NCBI GenBank assembly: GCA_900544385.1
Contig: UQVD01000034.1
Location: 1-19,890, forward strand
Direction of reading: 5' to 3'
Origin: an uncultured Collinsella sp.
Lineage (GTDB): Bacteria > Actinomycetota > Coriobacteriia > Coriobacteriales > Coriobacteriaceae
DNA length: 19,890 bases
Positions 1 to 5,702 of the stretch are shown in pieces. The position numbers and the translations under genes are program-made. The first letter of the stretch is position 1. Each line of letters opens with the position of its first letter. The notes beneath the pieces were generated by a model, which saw only the letters and a list, made by a program, of their open reading frames with translations, did not search any database and was not told where the DNA came from.

Positions 1-167
1 TCGACACCGCCGAGTTCGCGATCCCCGGCCTTGACGACGAGTTCCGCGTCATCGTGTCTCCGTGGATCCTCTCCTCGCTGATCACCGATCGCCTTGCCGC
101 TTACTACGAGACGGTCACCAAGCACAACCTCAACTACCGTCGTTACTATCACCAGTTCGACTACTAA
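1..167 (+). CDS. SIS-domain sugar-phosphate deglycase/isomerase, C-terminal fragment (FrlB-like)
   Basis: The reading frame is open from base 3 to the TAA at 165-167, giving the last 54 residues; the rest lies outside the window. The tail ends KHNLNYRRYYHQFDY. This closely resembles the end of E. coli FrlB (fructoselysine-6-phosphate deglycase), which as I recall it ends with an HN..-RRYY-..-Y pattern. SIS-domain enzymes of this kind split phosphorylated Amadori compounds into a hexose 6-phosphate and an amine in the cytoplasm. The gene sits just upstream of a mannose-family PTS, as expected for a deglycase acting on the PTS product. Only the C-terminal helix is visible, so substrate cannot be assigned; another SIS isomerase (AgaS-like, for example) remains possible. 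Confidence 0.6.
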   Translation, partial: DTAEFAIPGLDDEFRVIVSPWILSSLITDRLAAYYETVTKHNLNYRRYYHQFDY

Positions 168-202
168 TCGGTGACAAATAAGCTACTGATCAAGAAGCAC
201 CC

Positions 203-231
203 TGCCCGGGCGCATGCGTCCGGGCATTTTT
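203..231 (+). terminator. Terminator-like hairpin between the SIS gene and PTS IIA
   Basis: TGCCCGG (203-209) pairs with CCGGGCA (220-226). A nested CGC/GCG stem extends it, and T227-231 follows directly. It looks like an intrinsic terminator, but it sits only ~30 bases upstream of the IIA start with no convincing promoter in between. Partial read-through or mRNA processing is therefore likely. Confidence 0.6.
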
Positions 232-261
232 ATGCCGAAATTCGCAAGAAAGGGGAATCGA

Positions 262-678
262 ATGAGGCAGTTTATCGTTGCATCCCATGCTCATTTTGCG
301 TCTGGAATCGTCGAGAGCATTGGGCTGCTCTCCGGCGAGCGCGAAAACGTCCATGCGCTCTCTATGTATGTCGACGGAAACGAGGACCTGACCAAGGAGG
401 CCGCAGCGGTTCTCGATGGGTTTGCTGCGGACGACGAGGTTGTCGTGTGCACCGACCTGTTCGGCGGCAGCGTCAACAACGAGTTCACCAAGATCGTCCA
501 GACGCGTCCCAACACGCACCTGGTGACCAATATGAACCTGCCGCTCCTTATTCAGCTGCTGTTCGTGCCCGACTCCACCCCGATCGATGAGGCCATTCGC
601 CAGATCGTCGAGGCGGACGACACTAAGGTCAAGTACGTCAACGACCTGCTGGGGCAGGCCGAACTCGATGAGTTTTAA
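262..678 (+). CDS. Mannose-family PTS EIIA component
   Basis: This 138-residue protein is a mannose/fructose/sorbose-family EIIA domain, the cytoplasmic carrier that takes phosphate from HPr and passes it to EIIB. The N-terminal sequence MRQFIVASHAHFASG matches the family phosphorylation loop, with His9 as the expected phospho-histidine. FGGSVNN (about residues 68-74) matches the family's conserved FGGS loop. The ATG at 262 was chosen because AAAGGGG lies just upstream (249-255); an in-frame ATG at 214 falls inside the terminator hairpin and lacks a ribosome-binding site. It is a separate IIA chain, not fused to IIB. It is followed 17 bases later by IIB, and IIC and IID follow in order. Confidence 0.93.
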   Translation: MRQFIVASHAHFASGIVESIGLLSGERENVHALSMYVDGNEDLTKEAAAVLDGFAADDEVVVCTDLFGGSVNNEFTKIVQTRPNTHLVTNMNLPLLIQLLFVPDSTPIDEAIRQIVEADDTKVKYVNDLLGQAELDEF

Positions 679-695
679 CCACTAGGGAGCACATC

Positions 696-1166
696 ATGAT
701 TCAGATGATTCGCGTGGACTATCGACTGCTGCACGGCCAGGTTGCCGTTAGCTGGACCTCGGCTCTGGGTGCCGACTGCATCCTGTTGGTGAGCGACACG
801 GTCCTCAATGACAAGCTTCGTCTGCAGGCCCTGTCCCTTGCAAAACCGGAGGGCTGCAAGGTTGTCGTCAAAAACACCGAGGATGCCGTCAAGGCGCTCC
901 AGAGCGGTGTGACCGATAAATACAAGCTCTTCGTGGTTTGCGAAACGATCCAGCAGGCCGGTACCGTCGCCAAGGCGATGGGCGTTAAGAAGATCAACCT
1001 CGGCAACGTTGCCTTTAGCGAGGATGCTCGCCAGGTCTCGACGAGCGTGTTCCTCACGCCCGAAAACGAGGCATACGTCAAAGAGCTGCTCGGCGAGGGC
1101 TACGAGCTGTTCATTCAGATGATTCCGGCAGATGCGAAGACTGATGCCGCGAAGGCCATCGGTTAG
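696..1166 (+). CDS. Mannose-family PTS EIIB component
   Basis: This 156-residue protein is a mannose/fructose/sorbose-family EIIB, which transfers phosphate from EIIA to the incoming sugar. The motif RVDYRLLHGQVAVSW near the N terminus is the diagnostic active-site segment, with His13 as the phosphorylated residue. Family-typical features continue with ILLVSDTVLND, GCKVVVKNTEDA and KKINLGNVAFS. The ATG at 696 has AGGGAG at 684-689. The length is slightly under the usual ~160 residues of a stand-alone IIB. Its place between IIA and IIC/IID fixes its role; the sugar cannot be read from this chain. Confidence 0.94.
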   Translation: MIQMIRVDYRLLHGQVAVSWTSALGADCILLVSDTVLNDKLRLQALSLAKPEGCKVVVKNTEDAVKALQSGVTDKYKLFVVCETIQQAGTVAKAMGVKKINLGNVAFSEDARQVSTSVFLTPENEAYVKELLGEGYELFIQMIPADAKTDAAKAIG

Positions 1167-1174
1167 GGGCTGTC

Positions 1175-1966
1175 ATGATTATCAAGACAATCCTGATTTT
1201 CCTGATCGCCCTTTTGGGCTATTCCGAATGGCTGACCGGTACGAGTTACCTTCAACGCCCCATTGTGCTCGGACCGTTGGTCGGCCTTGTCATGGGCGAC
1301 ATGGTGACCGGCACGATCATGGGCGCCACGATGGAGCTTGCCATGGTCGGCGCCATCTCGGTCGGTGCGTATAACCCGTCCGATACGATTTCCGGAACCA
1401 TTCTGGGTGTGTCGCTTGCCATGCAGGCCGGCGCGGACGCTTCGGCGGCCCTGACCCTGGGCATTCCCATCGCAACGATCGTCCTGGCGCTCGATACGGC
1501 CCTGGGCCAGCCGGTGATGCTACTGCTGGTGCACCGTATCGACAAAAACGTCGAGGACGGAGACACCAAGGCCATCACGCGCAACATGCTCATCGCCGGT
1601 TACGCGCAGAGCTGGTGCGGCCTGCTGATTATTCCCCTGGCATTCTTCTTTGGCGCCGATGCTGTTGCCAGCCTGCTCAACATCATCCCCGATTTCGTTC
1701 AGACCGGCATGGATGTCGCCGCCGCCTTCTTGCCCGCACTCGGCTTTGCGATGCTGGCGCAGATGATTATGAACAAAACGGTGGCTCCGTTCTTCTTCGC
1801 TGGCTTCTTCCTCGTCGCCTACTTTGGCATTAGCACGACAGGCGTGGCGATCTTTGCCGCGATCATCGTCGTCGCGATGACGGTTTTGGGTGACAAGAAA
1901 AAGGCGGAGCAGCCCGCAGCGGCAACCGAGGATCCTGCGATTGGGAGTGGGTTCGATGAGTTTTAA
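1175..1966 (+). CDS. Mannose-family PTS EIIC component
   Basis: This 263-residue polytopic membrane protein is the EIIC subunit, which forms the sugar channel together with IID. It begins with a hydrophobic segment (IIKTILIFLIALLGYSE) and continues with family-like stretches such as RPIVLGPLVGLVMGD, GATMELAMVGAISVGAY and LGIPIATIVLAL. Several further membrane helices run to about residue 240, followed by a charged cytoplasmic tail. The ATG at 1175 is preceded by GGGGC at 1166-1170. Its last 11 bases overlap the start of IID (1956-1966), implying translational coupling and 1:1 synthesis. Confidence 0.93.
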   Translation: MIIKTILIFLIALLGYSEWLTGTSYLQRPIVLGPLVGLVMGDMVTGTIMGATMELAMVGAISVGAYNPSDTISGTILGVSLAMQAGADASAALTLGIPIATIVLALDTALGQPVMLLLVHRIDKNVEDGDTKAITRNMLIAGYAQSWCGLLIIPLAFFFGADAVASLLNIIPDFVQTGMDVAAAFLPALGFAMLAQMIMNKTVAPFFFAGFFLVAYFGISTTGVAIFAAIIVVAMTVLGDKKKAEQPAAATEDPAIGSGFDEF

Positions 1967-2792
1967 GTTTGAGTCTTCTTACGACGGGCTGATTTCCCGC
2001 GCAGACCTTAAGAAGCTGTTCTGGCGCTCGATTCCCTATGAGCATTCCTGGAACTACGAGCGTATGGGCCATATTGGCTTTATGTGGGCCCTTATGCCGA
2101 TCCTGCGCAAGCTGTATCCGCAGGATGCGGACTTTAAGTCTGCCCTTAAGCGCCATATGGAGCTCTATAACGTCACGCCGTATATCTCGACGCTCCCCAT
2201 GTCCATCGCCGCTGCAATGGAGGAGGTCAACGCTACTGACGATAGCTTTGACACGAGCGCGATCTCTAATGTCAAGCTTGCTTTGATGGGACCACTGTCT
2301 GGCGTGGGCGATGCCTTCTACTGGGGCACGCTGCGAATTTTGGCAACGGGTGTCGGCACGTCGCTGGCACTGCAGGGCTCTATTCTTGGCCCGATTTTGT
2401 TCCTGCTCGTGTTCAATGTCCCTCACTACATCATCCGTTACCTGCTGACGTTTGTGGGATATCGCTTTGGCTCGGACATGATCAGCAAGGTCCAGGAATC
2501 GGGCATTATGGACACGATCGTCAAGATGGCCTCCATCATGGGCACCATGGTGATCGGTGCTATGACCATGGAGATGGTCACCGTGGACATTCCGCTCATG
2601 GTCGGCGCGGGCGATGGTGCTCAGACGTTGGCCGAGCTGCTCAACGGAATCTTCCCGGGCTTTGTCACGATGGGGCTGTTTGGAATCGTCTATCTCATGC
2701 TCAAGAAGAAGATGAATCCGCTGCTTATCATGCTCGTGATCCTGCTCGTGAGTATCGCCGGCGCGTTCTTTGGAGTGCTTGGTGTCCAGTAG
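1956..2792 (+). CDS. Mannose-family PTS EIID component
   Basis: This 278-residue protein is the EIID subunit of a mannose-family PTS, a membrane partner unique to this family. Diagnostic stretches are the N-terminal LKKLFWRSIPYEHSWNYERM, then LKRHMELYNVTPYISTLP, and MGPLSGVGDAFYWGTLR. Hydrophobic helices follow towards the C terminus (MNPLLIMLVILLVSIAGAFFG). The start is taken as the ATG at 1956, inside the end of IIC, because GGGAGTGG precedes it (1943-1950) and family homology begins right there. An upstream in-frame ATG at 1890 would add 22 residues of out-of-frame IIC sequence. A hairpin terminator follows the gene. Confidence 0.94.
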   Translation: MSFKFESSYDGLISRADLKKLFWRSIPYEHSWNYERMGHIGFMWALMPILRKLYPQDADFKSALKRHMELYNVTPYISTLPMSIAAAMEEVNATDDSFDTSAISNVKLALMGPLSGVGDAFYWGTLRILATGVGTSLALQGSILGPILFLLVFNVPHYIIRYLLTFVGYRFGSDMISKVQESGIMDTIVKMASIMGTMVIGAMTMEMVTVDIPLMVGAGDGAQTLAELLNGIFPGFVTMGLFGIVYLMLKKKMNPLLIMLVILLVSIAGAFFGVLGVQ

Positions 2793-2824
2793 AGTATCCG
2801 TCATAATGAGAACAATGTAAGAGG

Positions 2825-2858
2825 GGGCGTCGCGCACACTGTGCTGCGGCGCCCTTTT
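2825..2858 (+). terminator. Terminator-like hairpin between IID and the FrlC-like gene
   Basis: GGGCGTCGC (2825-2833) pairs with GCGGCGCCC (2846-2854) with one G-T wobble, and TTTT follows (2855-2858). The T-run is short, so read-through into the epimerase gene 17 bases later is plausible. Confidence 0.6.
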
Positions 2859-2875
2859 GCCGAAAGGTGGACAAG

Positions 2876-3712
2876 ATGGAGTATCCGCAGCTTGCCGTCA
2901 TGAATATCAGCCATCGTTATTTTGACCTTGAGGAATTCTTTTCTTCGGCAGCGGCCTCGGGCTACACGTGTTGCGAGCTTTGGACCGGGGCGATGCATCT
3001 GTATGTCGATTGCCATGGATACGATTCGCTCGAGCAGGTGCGGGAGCTGTCGCAGCGGTATGGGGTTCGGATTGTGGGGCTTTGTCCCGAACAGAACAAC
3101 CCCAAGCCGTGGAATATCGCGGCGCGCGGGAATGAGGCACGTGCCCGCACGCTCGCGTACTTTAAGAACGTTGTAGATATTGCGGCGGAACTTGGAGCCG
3201 AGCAGGTCATGGTCTCGAGCGGCTGGGCATTTTTGAACGAGCCAATCGAGGACGCGTGGGGTCGCAGCGCCTCGATGCTGCGTGCGATTGCCGAGCATGC
3301 GGGAGAGCGCGGCGTGCGACTGGTGCTCGAGGCCCTACAGCCGGTTGAGTCGATGATCGTGAACTCGGCGGCCGACACGAAGCGCATGATCGAGGCGGTT
3401 GATCATCCGGCACTTAAGGCGTGTCTGGATTTGGGCGCTATGGCGGTGGCGGGGGATACCATCGACGATTATTTCGATCTGCTTGGCGAAGATGTCGCCC
3501 ACGTGCATTTTGTCGATGTTGCGGCAGACGGCACGACGCATCTTGCCTGGGGTGACGGCGACCGCGATATGCGCGCCGACCTGGATAGGCTGGTGGCGCG
3601 CGGCTATCGCGGAGTTGTTTCGGCCGAGACGTATGACGGGCGCTATTTTGCCGACCCCGCAGCTGCCGATGCACAGGTAATGGCAGAGTATCGTCGTGCG
3701 ATTGGCGCCTAG
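2876..3712 (+). CDS. FrlC-like sugar epimerase/isomerase (xylose-isomerase-like TIM barrel)
   Basis: This 278-residue protein belongs to the AP-endonuclease-2 / xylose-isomerase-like TIM-barrel family of metal-dependent sugar epimerases. Sequential features are GYTCCELWTGAMH, VRIVGLCPEQNNPKPWN, LVLEALQPVESMIVN (metal-ligand Glu), ACLDLGAM (Asp), DVAHVHFVDVAADG (His) and VSAETYDGRYF (Glu). The overall pattern, notably EALxPxESxxVxNAxD and HVHxVDxxxxGxTHxxxGxG, is very like E. coli FrlC, which interconverts psicoselysine and fructoselysine. ATG 2876 is preferred over GTG 2867 because the ribosome-binding site GAAAGG (2862-2867) would overlap the GTG. Next to a PTS and an FrlB-like SIS gene, epimerisation of an Amadori compound is the best guess; a plain ketose 3-epimerase is the alternative. 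Confidence 0.75.
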   Translation: MEYPQLAVMNISHRYFDLEEFFSSAAASGYTCCELWTGAMHLYVDCHGYDSLEQVRELSQRYGVRIVGLCPEQNNPKPWNIAARGNEARARTLAYFKNVVDIAAELGAEQVMVSSGWAFLNEPIEDAWGRSASMLRAIAEHAGERGVRLVLEALQPVESMIVNSAADTKRMIEAVDHPALKACLDLGAMAVAGDTIDDYFDLLGEDVAHVHFVDVAADGTTHLAWGDGDRDMRADLDRLVARGYRGVVSAETYDGRYFADPAAADAQVMAEYRRAIGA

Positions 3713-3714
3713 GT

Positions 3715-3746
3715 GGGGTTGGGTTGCGGCAACCTACCCTATGTTT
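3715..3746 (+). terminator. Possible terminator at the end of the PTS operon
   Basis: GGTTG (3722-3726) pairs with CAACC (3730-3734) around a CGG loop. Outer GGGG/CCC pairs extend the stem (3715-3718 and 3737-3739), with a bulge. The following tract TATGTTT is only weakly T-rich. Confidence 0.35.
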
Positions 3747-3802
3747 CCAAATGAATACGGTGTGAGCGGCTGCGACGGATTTTCCCCGCAAGCACTCTAG
3801 TA

Positions 3803-3811
3803 TGCTAAAGT
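3803..3811 (+). promoter_or_regulatory. Putative extended -10 promoter of the his operon
   Basis: TGC-TAAAGT fits an extended -10 (TGnTAnnnT); TATGCT at 3801-3806 is an overlapping alternative. No good -35 is seen. It lies ~70 bases upstream of hisZG, and transcription would begin at or just inside the hairpin at 3816-3845. Confidence 0.4.
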
Positions 3812-3815
3812 ACCC

Positions 3816-3845
3816 AGAAGACCGGCGGAGCTATGCCGGTCTTCT
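3816..3845 (+). other. Strong hairpin in the his operon leader
   Basis: AGAAGACCGGC (3816-3826) and GCCGGTCTTCT (3835-3845) form a perfect 11-bp stem with an 8-base loop, followed by GTTCTAT. It lies 36 bases upstream of the hisZG start. It could be a terminator/attenuator or a 5'-end stabilising hairpin. I see no leader peptide with a run of His codons and no T-box. Confidence 0.6.
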
Positions 3846-3881
3846 GTTCTATACGAAACACAGCATGAGGAGGCTCACCAG

Positions 3882-5597
3882 ATGACGGCCACACCGTGGG
3901 GATTCCGGGACATATTGCCCGAGGAGGCTCAGGCGCGCGAGGAGATTGCGCTGACGGTGAAGGGCTGCTTCAGGGAGCATCATTACCTTCCGGTCGAGAC
4001 GCCGCTGCTCGAGGACAAGGGCTCGCTCGAGGAGGGCGGCCGCATTGCGGACACGCCGTTTAAGCTCTTTGATGACGACGGTCGCCTGCTGGTGGTCCGT
4101 CCCGACAACACGCTGCCGATCGTTCGCCTGGTTTCGACTCGCATGCGTGCGGCCGATCTGCCGCTGCGCCTGCGCTACGAGGCGCCGGTGGTCCGCGAGT
4201 GTCAGCGCAATGCCGGTGGCTCGCGTCAGTTTACGCAACTGGGTTTTGAGCTCATCGGCGCGGGCGACACCGCGGGCGATGTCGAGATTGTCTCACTGGT
4301 CGCCGAGGCCGTGCGCAAGCTGGCACTTCCCGGTGCGCGCATTATCGCGGGCAGCGTGCGTCCGTTTAAGGAACTGCTCGCGGCCTGTGAGGATCGCGAA
4401 CTGGCTGCCGAGGCATTGCGTTGTGTGCACGCCAATGACTTCGTGGGCCTCGATGCCCGCGTGGCGAAAAGCACCGAGTCCGAGGCCGTTAAGGTCGCCA
4501 TTAGCGAGCTGCCGCGCCTGCACGGTGGTGCCGAGGTGCTCGACCGCGTCGACGCGCTGCTGGCGGCGGCGGGCATTGTCGCGCCGCTCACGCGCGAGCT
4601 GCGTGCCCTGGTCGAGGGCCTGGCTCCCGAGGACGCCCAGGTGCTGTCCTTCGACTTCTCCATCATGAACTCGTTTGATTACTACACGGGTCTGGTCTTT
4701 AAGGCCTATGCCGGCGGACTGCCCGATCCGGTCGGTTCGGGCGGACGCTACGACTCCATCTTTACCGGTGCATTTGGCGACGGCATCGAGGTGCCGGCGG
4801 CGGGCTTCGCCTTTTCGCTCGAGCGTCTGGAGGCCGCGCACACCTCGGCCGAGGACGCTGCTTCCGATGGCGATCACGCCGTGGGGCGCGGTGCCGAGGG
4901 TCCGCTGCGCATTGCCGTGCCCAAGGGCTCGCTTAAGGCCGACACGCTCGACGTGCTCGAGGCCGCGGGCTTGGATGTCTCTGAGCTGCGTGACCCCGGT
5001 CGTCACCTCATCGTGCGCGGCCGCGACACACAGGCCGGTGAGGGTGCGGTCGGCGATATCGAGTTTGTCATCGTGCGTCCCAGCGACGCGCCCGCCTTTG
5101 TGGGCTGCGGCGGTGCCGACTGCGGCATCTGCGGCTGGGACTCGCTTATCGAGGCAGACCTCAACCTGCTGCAGCTGGTCGACCTGGGCTACGGCCTGTG
5201 CACGTTTATCGAGGCGGAGCCCGCGTGGCGCGCCGGCCAGGCCGAGCGCAACTATGCCCGCCGTGGGTCGCTTCGCGTGGCAACCAAGTACCCGCGCATC
5301 GCGAGTGCCTGGTATGCCGAGCGCGGCGTGAACGCCGACATCGTCTCGCTGCACGGCAACATCGAGCTGGGCCCCATTGTCGGCATGACCGACCGTATCG
5401 TGGATATTACCGCCACGGGTGCCACGTTGCGCGATAACGACCTCGTTATTACTGGTCGCATTATGGACTGCACGGCCCGCTTCTTTGTCAATCCGGGCGC
5501 CGCGCGTCTGGATCCGCGCGTACGCAACCTAGCCGATCGCTTGGCGGCAGCCGTGAAGGACAAACATTTTGAGCCCGTTGCGGGCTCGGCACAATAG
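3882..5597 (+). CDS. hisZG: HisZ-HisG fusion: ATP phosphoribosyltransferase, regulatory plus catalytic domains
   Basis: This 571-residue protein joins two subunits that are usually separate. Residues ~1-317 are HisZ, a histidyl-tRNA-synthetase-like regulatory domain: WGFRDILPEEA, RPDNTLPIVRLVSTR, RYEAPVVRECQRNAGGSRQF and DYYTGLVFKAYAGG. A linker of ~20 residues rich in Ala, Asp and Glu follows. Residues ~340-560 are a short-form HisG: LRIAVPKGSLK, DIEFVIVRPSDAPAFVG, RVATKYPRIASAWY and the PRPP-binding stretch DRIVDITATGATLRDN. The enzyme couples PRPP and ATP to phosphoribosyl-ATP, step 1 and usual feedback point of histidine synthesis. ATG 3882 follows GAGGAGG (3867-3873). Three cysteines (409, 414, 417) sit in the HisG loop GCGGADCGICGW. 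The gene opens the his operon. Confidence 0.92.
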   Translation: MTATPWGFRDILPEEAQAREEIALTVKGCFREHHYLPVETPLLEDKGSLEEGGRIADTPFKLFDDDGRLLVVRPDNTLPIVRLVSTRMRAADLPLRLRYEAPVVRECQRNAGGSRQFTQLGFELIGAGDTAGDVEIVSLVAEAVRKLALPGARIIAGSVRPFKELLAACEDRELAAEALRCVHANDFVGLDARVAKSTESEAVKVAISELPRLHGGAEVLDRVDALLAAAGIVAPLTRELRALVEGLAPEDAQVLSFDFSIMNSFDYYTGLVFKAYAGGLPDPVGSGGRYDSIFTGAFGDGIEVPAAGFAFSLERLEAAHTSAEDAASDGDHAVGRGAEGPLRIAVPKGSLKADTLDVLEAAGLDVSELRDPGRHLIVRGRDTQAGEGAVGDIEFVIVRPSDAPAFVGCGGADCGICGWDSLIEADLNLLQLVDLGYGLCTFIEAEPAWRAGQAERNYARRGSLRVATKYPRIASAWYAERGVNADIVSLHGNIELGPIVGMTDRIVDITATGATLRDNDLVITGRIMDCTARFFVNPGAARLDPRVRNLADRLAAAVKDKHFEPVAGSAQ

Positions 5598-5634
5598 CGC
5601 GAGCACGCACGGGCGCCCCAACGTCCGGGCTGCG

Positions 5635-5669
5635 GGCCGACTGGCGCCGCCGCCCGGCCTCTCGTTTTT
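5635..5669 (+). terminator. Weak GC-rich hairpin with T-run between hisZG and hisD
   Basis: GGCCG (5635-5639) can pair with CGGCC (5655-5659), and TTTTT lies at 5665-5669. The whole 105-base gap is GC-rich with several competing stems (GGCGCC occurs twice). Because the his genes continue downstream, this is at most an attenuating or mRNA-processing structure. Confidence 0.3.
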
Positions 5670-5702
5670 CGAACACAACCTCGACCGATAGGGGATACCG
5701 AT

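Noticed and set aside
3846..3881. His leader peptide or T-box attenuator ahead of hisZG
   Set aside because: I found no short frame with consecutive His codons and no T-box-like conserved element; only a plain hairpin is present.
4293..5354. Long minus-strand open frame across hisZG
   Set aside because: It is a GC-rich shadow of the fused HisZ-HisG gene, with no ribosome-binding site and no recognisable domain. Similar antisense frames at 1863-2837, 5529-6794, 10446-11843 and 15279-16694 were rejected for the same reason.
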